DNA of 64,000 nt, from contig JAJCXM010000008.1 of NCBI GenBank assembly GCA_029263455.1, forward strand, positions 186,001-250,000, in the 5' to 3' direction. Within the stretch, counting starts at the first letter, position 1; every line of letters begins with the position of its first letter. Below are positions 44,464-54,382 of this stretch, in pieces. The position numbers were made by a program, and so were the translations under genes. Source of the stretch: Holophagae bacterium (GTDB lineage Bacteria; Acidobacteriota; Holophagae; Acanthopleuribacterales; Acanthopleuribacteraceae). The notes below the pieces were generated by a model. It was not told the origin of the DNA. It saw nothing but the letters and a program-made list of their open reading frames with translations, and did not search any database.

Positions 44464-45706
44464 GTGAGCGGTACCAATAGGCGAACATCAGTCCGGAAAA
44501 GAACAGAATACAACCAAGGATGAGTGGCAAGCTTGTCAGTGCCAAACCGCGATCATGTAGACCCCCGATAACCCAAGTTGAGAGAGAAATAAGCAAGGTG
44601 GCCATGCCGATTTCACTGGCAAAGACGCGCCCGCGAAATTCGTTATCAACGTTCCACTGCAATAGGACGGTCGAAAAAACCCAAATGGTACTTCCGCCCA
44701 TGTGAGCGATAAAAACGAAGGCGAACGCCAAGTAGACATGGGAGACTTGGGCAAAGGCAATATAGGCTGCCGCCGACGCAAAAAACGAGATGATGATGGC
44801 CAGGGTCATCTTTCGAGGATCTTCGCCGCAAATACGGCGGGCGACAAGCGGACCTGCGGCTGTGCCCAATGCTCTGCATACGAATAGGGACGCCATGCCC
44901 AAATCAGGTCGTCCTCCAAAATGGTAAATATGGGTGCCGTACAAGGTTAGTACCAACTGGATTGCGCCTGCCAAACACCAGCCCGACTTGATGAGCGCAC
45001 AAAAGAGTATCTGTCGGCGCTGTCTCATGTAAACAAAGCCAGCCAGCATGTCTTTGAAACCGAGCAGCTCGAGCCATGTCCTTGAAACGACTCGTTTTAT
45101 CTGCGCTGGCAGGTCAATTCGCGCGACGATAAAGGCGGAAACGGCAAAAGTGGATGCGTCCAATGCAAGCGTAATTTGCCACCCCAACCACTGATTGACA
45201 AGGCCTCCGAGACCAGCACCTAACGCGTATATGGCGCTCCATGTCATAGCGCCCAACGCGTTGGCCCGTACGATTGCGTGGCTGGGAAGGATGCTGGGCA
45301 ACATGGCGGTCCGAGCGGGTTCAAAGAAAGCGGAGGCACTCGCATGCAGAATCGTGAGGCCATAAATGGCCCACAGGTGTCCATGCTCAAGTAAAGGAAT
45401 GGCTAGGTAACAAAGCGTTAAGAAAAAGCGAGTGAGGTCGCTATAAACCATGACTCTTACGCGAGAGAATCGATCTGCAATTACGCCAGCTATTGGGCCC
45501 ATAAAAAAGGTCGGTAGCAGTTTGACGATAAAAAGTGCGCCGACAATCTGGCCCGAGTTCTCTGTCGTCTCACGTAGCAGCGTTAAGAGGGCGAGCAGGT
45601 TGAACCAATCACCTAACAACGAAATCGAACGGGCAGCATACAGGCGTCTGTAGTTGGGGAATTCGAACAGCAAACGCAGGTAACTGTCGTGACTGGCTGG
45701 GCGCAT
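44435..45706 (-). CDS. MFS transporter (EntS/MFS_3-like)
   Basis: The 423-residue product has about ten to twelve membrane helices. The N-terminal NYRRLYAARSISLLGDWFNL, the motif A-like FMGPIAGVIADRFSRVRVMV and ASAFFEPARTAMLPSILPSH are typical of the MFS_3 family of drug and siderophore exporters. AAGGAA precedes the ATG. Substrate unknown. It ends inside the convergent anti-sigma gene, so antisense effects between the two are possible. Confidence 0.87.
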   Translation of the reverse strand: MRPASHDSYLRLLFEFPNYRRLYAARSISLLGDWFNLLALLTLLRETTENSGQIVGALFIVKLLPTFFMGPIAGVIADRFSRVRVMVYSDLTRFFLTLCYLAIPLLEHGHLWAIYGLTILHASASAFFEPARTAMLPSILPSHAIVRANALGAMTWSAIYALGAGLGGLVNQWLGWQITLALDASTFAVSAFIVARIDLPAQIKRVVSRTWLELLGFKDMLAGFVYMRQRRQILFCALIKSGWCLAGAIQLVLTLYGTHIYHFGGRPDLGMASLFVCRALGTAAGPLVARRICGEDPRKMTLAIIISFFASAAAYIAFAQVSHVYLAFAFVFIAHMGGSTIWVFSTVLLQWNVDNEFRGRVFASEIGMATLLISLSTWVIGGLHDRGLALTSLPLILGCILFFSGLMFAYWYRSLNAQPRPEP

Positions 45707-45807
45707 TTAGAAAATTCCTTACCTAGTTATGGGTGAATTGGATATGAAATGTTAGTATGATTGTGCACCTGACGCGACCATTGTGGCTTTGTCGAGGGCT
45801 AGGTCGT

Positions 45808-45824
45808 GTTAAAATACCTTTAAC
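45808..45824. promoter_or_regulatory. Inverted repeat in the divergent promoter region
   Basis: GTTAAA, five bases, TTTAAC: a perfect inverted repeat about 55 bases before the gene at 45878 and 100 bases before the divergent MFS gene. TAAAAT within it could act as a -10 element, so the repeat may be an operator. This is a pattern call only. Confidence 0.35.
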
Positions 45825-45877
45825 AGTAGGTGTTTAGAAAACAAATAGATTTGTAATTGGTGCTTGAGGGAGGCGAA

Positions 45878-46387
45878 GTGGTTAGAGCGTTGCTCGTCAC
45901 GTTATTGGTTCATTCTGCTGGTTGGGCCCAAGGGCAGTTGCAGGCTAAGGTTGAAGCGATCCAAGGATTAATGCCTGCTGCGACTTCATGCGTTATTCTC
46001 TGGAGCCCGCAATCTAGTCCCGAACTACAAGATGAATTTGGTCTTGCTTCGTCCGAAACGGGACTTCGAATAATTCAAACTCCTATTAACAGTCTTCGAG
46101 AGATGTCCGGTGTGCTCAAAGCGTTATCGCCATACTCACCTGACTTCATCTTAATGCTCAGTGACCGCATGGTTACCGGCAAGAACGCGGTCAAATTTGT
46201 TGTTAGAGCCTATCATCGTCAGTCGATACCCGTCTTCGTTGAGAGTGATGATGCTATTTCGGGTGGCGCATATGGCGCTTTGGTCTTAAGTGGCAGCCAA
46301 TGGAAGATCAAAATAAACGGCGAGGTAAGGGCCGATTTCCCCATTACGCCGCCTGAAGGCGATGATCGCTACACCGTAAGTAATTAA
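45878..46387 (+). CDS. Secreted ABC substrate-binding-like protein (PF04392-like)
   Basis: The 169-residue product is taken from GTG 45878, which follows GGGAGG; it begins with a signal peptide (VRALLVTLLVHSAGWAQGQ). The remainder follows the ABC_sub_bind pattern: CVILWSPQSSPELQDEF, GLRIIQTPINSLREMSGVL, PDFILMLSDRMVTGKNAVKF and QSIPVFVESDDAISGGAYGA. At this length it is about half of a normal two-lobe binding protein. No ABC permease lies nearby. It could be a sensor or regulator rather than a transporter part. Confidence 0.65.
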   Translation: MVRALLVTLLVHSAGWAQGQLQAKVEAIQGLMPAATSCVILWSPQSSPELQDEFGLASSETGLRIIQTPINSLREMSGVLKALSPYSPDFILMLSDRMVTGKNAVKFVVRAYHRQSIPVFVESDDAISGGAYGALVLSGSQWKIKINGEVRADFPITPPEGDDRYTVSN

Positions 46388-46393
46388 TCGCGC

Positions 46394-47092
46394 TTAGGAT
46401 TTAGCAGAAGCAATTCTTTCGCGCACGTCAGCCATTAACTTACTGCGTGTGGATTCACTGTATTGACTGGCTTCGACTCGAGGGTGAATGACCACGTGTA
46501 AGGTGCCCGGTTTCGCCATCAGCGAGTTGCGCGGGCAAAGCTGTTGGGAATTGACCAAGGTAATGGGGACGATATCGAGCTTGTTGGCTAGGGCAAGCCG
46601 GAACCCGCCCTTCTTGAATGGCAAAATACCCGATTTCGCACGTGTTCCTTCGGGAAAGACCAAGACGGGCAGTCCAGATTTCACCCGCTGACCAGCTTTA
46701 CGCAAACTCACCATCGCGCGACTACGGTTTGCTCGGTCGATTGGCACCATGCCCATCGCCCAGATAGCCCAGCCTACAAAAGGGACCCAACCCAGTGACC
46801 GCTTGTATACGAAGCGAAGGTCCACGGGTAGAGCGGCGATTAGGACCGGGATATCGATCGTACTTTCGTGATTGGACATATAAATACAAGGCCTGGCCGG
46901 GTCAACGTGTTCGATACCTTCAATGGCCAGTCGTATGCCACATATCCTAAGCAGCGTCTTGCCCCATGCCTGCATAAAATAGGTGGGTAATTTGATACGT
47001 GAAATGGGAATGGCGCATAAGCACAGAACGGCACCAATGACGATGGATATGACAAAGGCGATGCCGTTAAAACTGCGTCTTAGCCATCCCAT
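46394..47092 (-). CDS. plsC: 1-acyl-sn-glycerol-3-phosphate acyltransferase-like protein
   Basis: The 232-residue product has an N-terminal membrane helix and the acyltransferase motifs NHESTIDIP (NHx4D, near residue 72), VPIDRANRSRAM, VFPEGTRAKSG (FPEGTR) and VPITLVNS. All four blocks are kept. It acylates lysophosphatidic acid or a related acceptor. The start overlaps the ketosynthase stop as TGATG, which suggests a joint lipid pathway with that gene. Confidence 0.9.
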   Translation of the reverse strand: MGWLRRSFNGIAFVISIVIGAVLCLCAIPISRIKLPTYFMQAWGKTLLRICGIRLAIEGIEHVDPARPCIYMSNHESTIDIPVLIAALPVDLRFVYKRSLGWVPFVGWAIWAMGMVPIDRANRSRAMVSLRKAGQRVKSGLPVLVFPEGTRAKSGILPFKKGGFRLALANKLDIVPITLVNSQQLCPRNSLMAKPGTLHVVIHPRVEASQYSESTRSKLMADVRERIASAKS

Positions 47093-48690
47093 CACCAGCG
47101 CTTACATATGACACAAGAGTTAATGCCGCCTACGCCCATATTGATCTTGCCTGAATATTCGCCTTCGATCTGGCGTTCTTCAGTGACGATCACATCCTCA
47201 AATGGCTTAATTTGGGGGTGAAGTTCGTGGTGTTCAACATGTACCGGCAACAAAACGCCACGACTGAAGCCTAAGTGTTGTGCCGTCAATTCCCAGCCGC
47301 CACATACAGACATTCCGTGTCCAAAGGAGCCCTTGCGAGCTGTTAAGGCGGTGCCATGCGGAAAAAACGAGAGGACGTTTTGCAGTTCTGTCCAGTCACC
47401 TGGCGTTGCGGTTGCATGCATGTCCCAGGTGGCTATTTGCTCTGGGGCTAGGCCTGCTTGTTCAAGTGCTTGCTGGATGGCCGCACGAGGGCCCTCGTCT
47501 GAAGGAGTGATGATGTGGTCGGCGTCGGCTGTCAAAGCGACACTGACGATTTCAAGCCCCAAGGGCTTCATCCCCAGGCCGGTGAAGTAGTCGTAATCTC
47601 CGACGATCCAAATACATGAGCCACCTGCCACGTGCGTGCCTCGTAACCCTGTGAAGGGCTTGCTGACGTCGCCATCTTGGGAAACGACACGGGCGCCGTA
47701 GAACGCGCCCACAGACAATGGATGAGGCGGCGGGTCGGTCATTCCGATGATGGCCGCTTTGGCTTGGCCAAGCTGTATCGCGTTGTCGGCTAGCTTAAGG
47801 GCTGTCCCAAATCCACTACAGGCGGCCACCGGAGCCATGGTTGGCCCAGTGATCTTACCTAACATGGAGATTTGAGCAGCAGGGATGTTGGCAATATTCC
47901 ATAGTAACTTCGGATCAACTGAATTCCATGGTTCGGTTGGACAGCCGTACTTGCTGTTGAGCTTTTTTCGTGCTGCCAGCTTGCGTCTTATCAAGTGACC
48001 CTTTGTGCTGTCGATATCGCCTTCAAGGGACAGGCTTTCAAATTCGCGCATCTCATTTAGATAAGCCTTCAGCTGATCTGAATGAGGTAGCCAAAACTCG
48101 TGCCACGCAATGCGAGCCATATCGCGTTCGTCCGAATCAGAGGGATGGTTTTCCGGGTCTTCCGGCGCCTCATATTCAAGGCGCATCTTTTCTTTGGCGA
48201 CCGAATCGCTAGAAGCGTATTCCTGCAGAATCCGGTGGCGGCTAGGCTGACACCAAAAACGGTTCCAGCGACGTTGTGCACGATCGTAATCGACAGAAAC
48301 TGTATGTTGAGCTTGGTAATCGCCTAACCCGGTCCCCACGTAAATGTGCGTTTGGTGACCTAACTGTTGCAGCGCTTTTTCGAGGCCTTCGTTTTGACCG
48401 AGTGCCTGTACAAAAGCCCCGATCGCATATTTCACCATTTGCCCCATCTTGGCATCGATTTGAGCAAACTTCCTCGGTTCAAACCGCTCGTCAACCCAAG
48501 CCTTGTACGCATCAAAGTCGAATTCGGGTTTACCAGTCATAAAGAGATTAGGACCGAATCCGTCTTCGAATGATGAGAGCCACGTGTTTGCGTTGCTTAA
48601 GTTTGATTCAAACTGATCGATGTCTGGGGATTTCGGTGCCACGATGCCCCATCCAAATATACCGATTCTCTTCCGTTTGACATGTTTCAA
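47092..48690 (-). CDS. Beta-ketoacyl synthase-like protein
   Basis: The 532-residue product begins at TTG 48690 (GAGGGG upstream) with IGIFGWGIVAPKSPDIDQFE. The thiolase-fold active site is APVAACSGFGTALKLADNAI (Cys near residue 290), with HATATPGDW and KGSFGHGMSVCGGWELTAQH carrying the two histidines. The Cys-His-His triad is complete. The insert around residues 130-230 makes it longer than FabF (about 410). It probably condenses acyl chains in a dedicated lipid or polyketide-like pathway together with the coupled acyltransferase. No acyl carrier protein gene is in the window. Confidence 0.85.
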   Translation of the reverse strand: MKHVKRKRIGIFGWGIVAPKSPDIDQFESNLSNANTWLSSFEDGFGPNLFMTGKPEFDFDAYKAWVDERFEPRKFAQIDAKMGQMVKYAIGAFVQALGQNEGLEKALQQLGHQTHIYVGTGLGDYQAQHTVSVDYDRAQRRWNRFWCQPSRHRILQEYASSDSVAKEKMRLEYEAPEDPENHPSDSDERDMARIAWHEFWLPHSDQLKAYLNEMREFESLSLEGDIDSTKGHLIRRKLAARKKLNSKYGCPTEPWNSVDPKLLWNIANIPAAQISMLGKITGPTMAPVAACSGFGTALKLADNAIQLGQAKAAIIGMTDPPPHPLSVGAFYGARVVSQDGDVSKPFTGLRGTHVAGGSCIWIVGDYDYFTGLGMKPLGLEIVSVALTADADHIITPSDEGPRAAIQQALEQAGLAPEQIATWDMHATATPGDWTELQNVLSFFPHGTALTARKGSFGHGMSVCGGWELTAQHLGFSRGVLLPVHVEHHELHPQIKPFEDVIVTEERQIEGEYSGKINMGVGGINSCVICKRW

Positions 48691-48769
48691 TGTTTTGTTA
48701 CCCCTCGCCCAATCCCATGTTCCATTGTAGGCAACTCGGCTTCGGGAATCAATTTTGGGTATACCAAAA

Positions 48770-49144
48770 TCACCCGCTTGTCGTTGAATTGCTTTGTTCG
48801 TCCAGCAAAAAGTCTAAGCTGTGTCGTGCGTGGCGTAAATGAGGTATCACAATGGAACCCCCAACCACGAGTGCCACATTGAGGGCGTCTTCGATTTCAT
48901 CATTTCCGTAGCCGACGTTGACACATTGTTCAAGGTGGTAGTCGATACAGTCGTTGCATCTGAGTACGGCTGATGCGACTAAACCTAATAGCTCCTTGGT
49001 CTTGCCTGATAAAGCACCGTCTCGGTAACATTGGGAATCGAGTGAAAAGAATCGCTTGATGCCTAAATGATCGGTCTCCAAAACACGAGATTGTTCTTTG
49101 GAACGTCTTTCCCTAAAGGCCTCAAATGGATGCTGACCAGTCAT
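48770..49144 (-). CDS. Carboxymuconolactone decarboxylase / AhpD-like protein
   Basis: The 124-residue helical product has LVASAVLRCNDCIDYHLEQC, which is the CxxC-x3-H signature of AhpD-like peroxidase-reductase proteins. The start overlaps the AIM24 gene stop as TGATG. AhpD-type proteins reduce thiol partners in oxidative stress, whereas true carboxymuconolactone decarboxylases lack the CxxC, so a thiol role is more likely. Confidence 0.88.
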   Translation of the reverse strand: MTGQHPFEAFRERRSKEQSRVLETDHLGIKRFFSLDSQCYRDGALSGKTKELLGLVASAVLRCNDCIDYHLEQCVNVGYGNDEIEDALNVALVVGGSIVIPHLRHARHSLDFLLDEQSNSTTSG

Positions 49145-50145
49145 CAATCACCGTCCAATATGTTCCCTAACGCGCCTAAAACGCTACCTTCGCCTTTGCG
49201 TTTACCGCCAGTTTGTGGCGCCGCAGCATAGATGCGATCGGCCAAGCGCGAAAAGGGCAATGATTGTAGCCAAATACGGCCAGGTCCCGTCAGCGATGCT
49301 AAGAATAAGCCCTCGCCACCGAAGAAAATGGACTTCATGCCCTTCACCATTTGTACGTCGAAATTGACGTCTTTGGTGTAAGCGACAATACAACCTGTAT
49401 CAATTTTAAGTGATTCACCCGCTTTGAGCTCTTTGCTGACAATGGTTCCGCCCGCATGCACGAAAGCTTTTCCATCCCCATTCAAACGCTGCATGATGAA
49501 TCCTTCACCGCCAAATAGACCGGCTCCAATCTTTCGATTAACCGCAATTCCTATTTGAGTACCCATAGCGGCACATAAGAACGCGTCCTTTTGGCAAATA
49601 AGCTCTCCGCCTAGCTCTTTCAGATCTACGGGGATAATTTTGCCCGGGTAGGGTGCGCCAAAGGCGACTCGTTGTTTGCCGTGCCCGCGATTGGTGAACC
49701 AGGTAAGGAAGAGCGATTCACCCGTAAATTTACGCTTAACGCCTTCCCAGAGCTTGCCGCCAAATCCTTGGTCTGGCTTGGATCCGTCGCCAAAGCGGGT
49801 CTCCATCTCGATGCCGTTCTCCATGAACATCATGCCGCCTGCTTCTGCGATTACGGTTTCGTTTGGGTCCAATTCGATCTCAACGAACTGCATTTCTTCG
49901 CCAAAAACTTCATAGTCAATTTCGTGAGAAGTTTGAGGGCCAGGAGTCGGGTCTGGAGGCGGCGGTGGTGTAGGCATGCTTAGTCCAGGGATTTGGCCGA
50001 TGGGTATCCAGTCGCTCATGCCAGTCTCAAATGCGGGCGTGTCCATGTTCACCTCGCCTGTTCGCACCTTGTTCAGTAGGTCATCTTTACTCATTGGACC
50101 TACCTGCTGGCCAGCAATAGCCAGATACCAAACCTGATCAGACAT
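49144..50145 (-). CDS. AIM24/TIGR00266-family protein with N-terminal GYF_2 domain
   Basis: The 333-residue product starts MSDQVWYLAIAGQQVGPMSK at 50145, after a strong AGGAGGT. Residues 1-60 form a GYF_2-like domain (WYLAIAGQQVGPM ... IGQIPGL). A Pro-rich linker (TPPPPPDPTPGPQ) follows, then the AIM24 beta-barrel core (EIELDPNETVIAEAGGMMFM ... FIMQRLNGDGKAFVHAGGTI). AIM24 proteins are membrane-associated with unknown biochemistry. GYF-type domains bind proline-rich peptides, so it may recruit a partner. Confidence 0.88.
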   Translation of the reverse strand: MSDQVWYLAIAGQQVGPMSKDDLLNKVRTGEVNMDTPAFETGMSDWIPIGQIPGLSMPTPPPPPDPTPGPQTSHEIDYEVFGEEMQFVEIELDPNETVIAEAGGMMFMENGIEMETRFGDGSKPDQGFGGKLWEGVKRKFTGESLFLTWFTNRGHGKQRVAFGAPYPGKIIPVDLKELGGELICQKDAFLCAAMGTQIGIAVNRKIGAGLFGGEGFIMQRLNGDGKAFVHAGGTIVSKELKAGESLKIDTGCIVAYTKDVNFDVQMVKGMKSIFFGGEGLFLASLTGPGRIWLQSLPFSRLADRIYAAAPQTGGKRKGEGSVLGALGNILDGD

Positions 50146-50256
50146 GAAGTACCTCCTGGAAAATTGTTCACGCATTGTAGCGCGAAAACGGGAAGCAGGC
50201 AAAACAGTTTGAATTCTGTATTCGTCCCTTAATATTCTGTAAATAAACGAGTTATT

Positions 50257-52842
50257 TTAGTTTTTTGCCGAAAAATCCAAACCCAATTCGCCCTTGGTGA
50301 CGTGTATGTTGCCACCCTCGGGTGTGGTTTTGCTGAGCAGTGCCGTGGCTAAGGGGTTGAGAACTTGTTTCTGTATGGTCCTTCTTACAGGCCTTGCGCC
50401 AAAGGCGGGATCATAGCCCAATTCGCTCAGGTAATCGATGGCGTCATCTGCGAAAGACAGTTGAATGCCTTTGTCACGCACACGTTCGATCACTTGGTCT
50501 AGTTGTAAGCGGACAATTTCACGGATCATATCTTCCGTTAGACTATCGAAGGCGATGATTTCGTCGATGCGGTTGATGAACTCAGGCCGGAAGTGATCTT
50601 TTAGCCGTGCTAAGAGTTGGCGTTGTTTGCTTTCCGTCTCTAAATCGGTGCGATTAGCGATGTCAGAACCGATATTGCTTGTCATGATGATCACGCAGTT
50701 AAGGAAACTTACCGTTCGGCCCTTGCCGTCCGTGAGTCTGCCGTCATCCAAGATTTGCAGCAGGATATTGAAGACATCGGGATGCGCCTTTTCTATTTCG
50801 TCCAGCAAAATCACCGAATAAGGAGCGCGCCTTATGCGCTCTGTTAGTTGACCACCTTCTTCGTGACCGATATATCCGGGTGGCGACCCGATGAGCCGGG
50901 CTACGGCGTGTCGCTCCATGTATTCGGACATATCGAGGCGTATCAATTTGTGTTCGTCGTTAAAGAGGATCGTTGCCAAGCTTTTCGCGAGTTCGGTTTT
51001 GCCAACGCCTGTCGGGCCGAGAAAGAGAAAACTGCCCAGGGGTTGGTTTGGGTCACCTAATCCACTTCGAGAACGTCTGATGGAGTCAGCGACGGCTGTC
51101 ACCGCACGGTCTTGCCCAATCACGCGCTCATGTAGACGTTCGTCTAAATTCAACATTTTCTCAACGTCAGATTCCAGCATGCGTGCCAATGGAATGCCGG
51201 TCCAAAGGCTCACTACCCGGGCGACGTCGGCCTCTGTGACTTCTTCGCGCAATAGACTGCCTTCTTTTTGCAGTTCCTGAAGTTGAGATTCAACCTCGCG
51301 GCTCGTCTTTTCGAGCTCAACCAGTTCACCGTATTGGATTTCTGCGGCCCGCGACAGATCACCGCTCTTTTCAGCTTCGCTTGAGGCTAACTTCAGTTGC
51401 TCGGCTCGTTCTTTTTGTTCACGTAACTTCTGGATCAATGCCTTTTCATGTTGCCAGCGATGTTTTAGGGATGAGAGTTTCTCTTCCAGGTCAGCAATTT
51501 CCCGAGACACATCCTGGGTTCGCTGTTGGTTCAAAGGACTAGGGTCCATATTTAGAGCTGCAAGCTCCACTTCGAGCTTGGTTCGCTGCCGCATGGCGGA
51601 ATCTATTTCAAAGGGCATCGAATCGATTTGGGTACGAAGCGTTGAGGCTGCTTCGTCGATCAAGTCAATGGCCTTGTCTGGCAGGAAGCGGTCTGAAATG
51701 TAACGTTGTGATAGTTGAACAGCGGCAACAATAGCTCTGTCGCGGATCGAAATACCGTGAAAGACTTCAAATCGTTCGCGCAGGCCACGCAAGATAGCTA
51801 TGGCCGATGCTTCGTCCGGTTCGCTCACCAGAACGGGCTGGAATCGACGTTCAAGCGCGGCGTCCTTTTCGATGTGTTTTTTGTATTCACTTAGAGTGGT
51901 AGCGCCAATGCAATGAAGCTCACCGCGTGCTAAGGCAGGTTTGAGCATGTTGGATGCGTCCATGGCGCCTTCTGCCGCCCCTGCACCCACAATGGTATGA
52001 AGTTCATCAATGAAAAGGATGATTTCGCCCATGGAGTCGACGACTTCTTTCAGCAATGCTTTAAGGCGATTCTCGAATTCACCGCGAAACTTAGTGCCTG
52101 CGATGAGAGAACCAAGGTCAAGTGCATGGACCCGCTTATGTTTGAGCCCTTCAGGCACATCGCCATCTGCGATTCGTAGTGCCAAACCTTCAGCGATGGC
52201 CGTTTTTCCCACCCCGGGCTCGCCTATCAAGACCGGGTTATTTTTGGTTTTGCGAGATAGCACCTGAATGACCCGCCTTATCTCATCATCACGGCCGATG
52301 ATGGGCTCTAGTTTGTTGGCGCGTGCTCGTTGCGTGAGATCAACGGTGTACTTTTCCACCACCTGGTATTTGTCTTCAGGTGATTGATCGGTTACCGATG
52401 CGCCGCCGCGTACCTCTTTAAGGGCCAAAAGGATTGTTTGTTCGCTAGTGCCTTGGCTAGTTAGCCATTTAGCCATTTCGCTGCGGTTACGTTTAACGAT
52501 GGCCAAAACGATATGTTCGGTGGAGGTGTATTGGTCCTGCATGTCTGCGGCGATGCGCGAGGCCTCATTAAAATGTTGGTCGAGCTCACGATCGACGCGT
52601 GGTTCGTGGCCACCGCTTACCTTTGGGCGCTGCTGCAGAGCCGTTTTTAGCTGTGTTGCCAGCGCGGCAGGTTCTAGTCCGATCCTTTTCAGGAGCGGTC
52701 GTGTCGTTCCATCTTGTTGATTAGCTAGGGCGAGCGCCATGTGGTCGATGTCGACCTCTGCATGTTGCCACTCTTGAGCGAGTTGAACGGCGTCGGCAAA
52801 AGCGTCTCGTGTCTTTAGGGTCAGATTCTCAAAACGGATCAT
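50257..52842 (-). CDS. clpB: ClpB-type disaggregase
   Basis: The 861-residue product starts [20 protein letters not shown] at 52842, after GAGGAGG. In order: Clp_N repeats (residues 1-145), first AAA domain (Walker [15 protein letters not shown], near residue 207), a coiled-coil M domain (about residues 410-520), second AAA domain (Walker [15 protein letters not shown], near residue 610) and a ClpB_D2 end ([13 protein letters not shown]). The M domain distinguishes it from ClpA and ClpC. With DnaK it resolubilises aggregated proteins after stress. Confidence 0.95.
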   Translation of the reverse strand: MIRFENLTLKTRDAFADAVQLAQEWQHAEVDIDHMALALANQQDGTTRPLLKRIGLEPAALATQLKTALQQRPKVSGGHEPRVDRELDQHFNEASRIAADMQDQYTSTEHIVLAIVKRNRSEMAKWLTSQGTSEQTILLALKEVRGGASVTDQSPEDKYQVVEKYTVDLTQRARANKLEPIIGRDDEIRRVIQVLSRKTKNNPVLIGEPGVGKTAIAEGLALRIADGDVPEGLKHKRVHALDLGSLIAGTKFRGEFENRLKALLKEVVDSMGEIILFIDELHTIVGAGAAEGAMDASNMLKPALARGELHCIGATTLSEYKKHIEKDAALERRFQPVLVSEPDEASAIAILRGLRERFEVFHGISIRDRAIVAAVQLSQRYISDRFLPDKAIDLIDEAASTLRTQIDSMPFEIDSAMRQRTKLEVELAALNMDPSPLNQQRTQDVSREIADLEEKLSSLKHRWQHEKALIQKLREQKERAEQLKLASSEAEKSGDLSRAAEIQYGELVELEKTSREVESQLQELQKEGSLLREEVTEADVARVVSLWTGIPLARMLESDVEKMLNLDERLHERVIGQDRAVTAVADSIRRSRSGLGDPNQPLGSFLFLGPTGVGKTELAKSLATILFNDEHKLIRLDMSEYMERHAVARLIGSPPGYIGHEEGGQLTERIRRAPYSVILLDEIEKAHPDVFNILLQILDDGRLTDGKGRTVSFLNCVIIMTSNIGSDIANRTDLETESKQRQLLARLKDHFRPEFINRIDEIIAFDSLTEDMIREIVRLQLDQVIERVRDKGIQLSFADDAIDYLSELGYDPAFGARPVRRTIQKQVLNPLATALLSKTTPEGGNIHVTKGELGLDFSAKN

Positions 52843-52869
52843 GGTCAACCTCCTCATGCATCCAGCGCC

Positions 52870-52875
52870 ATTATA
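52870..52875 (-). promoter_or_regulatory. Candidate -10 element of clpB
   Basis: A perfect TATAAT on the minus strand lies 27 bases before the clpB ATG. A good -35 at 16-18 bases is not evident (TTGTTT lies too close), so it may be an extended or activator-dependent promoter. No CIRCE-like repeat is seen. Confidence 0.4.
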
Positions 52876-53014
52876 CACGACATAATAAAACAATACTCAT
52901 AAAATATGATGGGTTAACACTCAAATTTATCCATCCAGTCGACTCGCTTTGCCATGGTCCTGGCCTGAAGTTTTTGATACATTGGGCAACGTTGCTCTTT
53001 ATGAAGGGGGATTC

Positions 53015-53830
53015 ATGACGCAAATAGCAGGGAAACGGGTGCTGGTGACCGGCTCGGCGCAAGGGATTGGGCTGGAGATGGCCATTGATTTCGCCAGGGC
53101 GGGCGCGGAGATCATCTTGACGGATGTTAATGAGCAGGCGTTAACGCAAGCGCGTGAAAAAGTAGCAGCAGTAGGTATTTGCGCCATGACTTGCAAAATG
53201 GATGTCACGGACCGAGATCAGATTCAAGCGGCCAAAGTGGCCATCCACCAAGCCTGTGGCCCAATCGACGTGCTGGTGAACAACGCAGGCATCGTCTTTG
53301 GGGGCGCTTTTCTTGATGTTCCACTTGAAAAACACGAGCTGACATACCGCATCAATACGCTGGGTTTAGTCGCGGTGACCCATTGTTTTTTGCCTGATTT
53401 GATCGCTTCTGACCAAGGTCACTTAGTCAATATTGCGTCGGCGTCCGGCTTCTTGGGGTTACCGTATGGTGCATGTTACGCTTCAAGTAAATGGTCGGTG
53501 ATTGGTTTTGGTGAGAGTATTCGCTTGGAGTTGAAGCAGCTAAAGCATCGGCATGTGCACGTCACAACCGTTTGTCCTAGTTACATCAGTACTGGCCTTT
53601 TTGACGGTGTCAAAGCGCCACTGCTGACGCCCATCTTGAAGCCGGCGGCCTTTGCAAAGAAAGTAACCAAGTCGATTCAAAAGAATCATGCGTTTTTGCG
53701 AACGCCCTTTATGGTGAAGACTATTCCCCTACTGCATGGCCTATTTCCGCGGAGGCTCGTCGATTGGATTCAGGCGAAGTTTGGCGTCACGGCTAGCATG
53801 AGTTTCTGGCAAGGTAGAAGCAAGCCGTAA
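53015..53830 (+). CDS. Short-chain dehydrogenase/reductase
   Basis: The 271-residue product is taken from ATG 53015, preceded by AAGGGGG. It has KRVLVTGSAQGIGLEMAIDF (TGxxxGxG cofactor site), LVNNAGIVFGGAF (NNAG), INTLGLVAVTHC, NIASASGFLG (catalytic Ser) and YGACYASSK (YxxxK). The acidic residue after the second strand (LTDVNE) suggests NAD rather than NADP. The substrate is unknown; the length and C-terminal IQAKFGV segment resemble lipid or steroid acting members. Convergent to the next gene, eight bases away. Confidence 0.9.
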   Translation: MTQIAGKRVLVTGSAQGIGLEMAIDFARAGAEIILTDVNEQALTQAREKVAAVGICAMTCKMDVTDRDQIQAAKVAIHQACGPIDVLVNNAGIVFGGAFLDVPLEKHELTYRINTLGLVAVTHCFLPDLIASDQGHLVNIASASGFLGLPYGACYASSKWSVIGFGESIRLELKQLKHRHVHVTTVCPSYISTGLFDGVKAPLLTPILKPAAFAKKVTKSIQKNHAFLRTPFMVKTIPLLHGLFPRRLVDWIQAKFGVTASMSFWQGRSKP

Positions 53831-53837
53831 ACAAACA

Positions 53838-54263
53838 TCAATCCTTCATGATGAATGTAACGCTGAAATAGGGCGGCAAATGTTCGCTTTCCTCGGTCGT
53901 AATACTGTGTTTATGAGCTCGAACGGGAAGTTGATAGTTGGTGTCCTTATCAACGCCTACGCGAGGGCCTTCGGCTTCTGACGAAGTAGCCTTGTGAATG
54001 TGACTCAAAGATCCGCCCTCTTGATGTTCGTCCAGTGATCCACTGCCCATAATGAAGCGGTCCCTTAGGTCTGGCGTAGTTATGCCCGTTGAGGTGATCG
54101 AACCATCGCAAATTGTCCAGCCCATTGGAACTTCACTACCTGCAAACGCGATGATGCTGCCGCTGGGAAGCTGGTTATGGCTGGTGTCAGAACTGTTGCC
54201 ATCAGGCAGGCAGCTGCCAAGCATGAGGGTAATGAAGGATAACGTCCAAAGATTTTTCGACAT
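53838..54263 (-). CDS. Lipoprotein with phage tail-collar-like domain
   Basis: The 141-residue product starts MSKNLWTLSFITLMLGSCLP, a lipoprotein signal with the lipobox LGSC. The remainder follows the tail-collar fold: PSGSIIAFAGSEVPMGWTIC, DGSITSTGITTPDLRDRFIM and the ending LPPYFSVTFIM. Collar domains usually occur in phage fibres. Here there are no phage genes, and the lipid anchor suggests a cell-surface protein. Confidence 0.82.
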   Translation of the reverse strand: MSKNLWTLSFITLMLGSCLPDGNSSDTSHNQLPSGSIIAFAGSEVPMGWTICDGSITSTGITTPDLRDRFIMGSGSLDEHQEGGSLSHIHKATSSEAEGPRVGVDKDTNYQLPVRAHKHSITTEESEHLPPYFSVTFIMKD

Positions 54264-54382
54264 GGCTATCTCCGACTGACGGGTTGTGTTTTGGGAATGG
54301 GTAGCGTTAGTATAACACCGACCAATTTTGTCGGAGTTGCCAACCTTGATGGGACGGCGCTCTCTGGATGGAGCTAAGAGTT

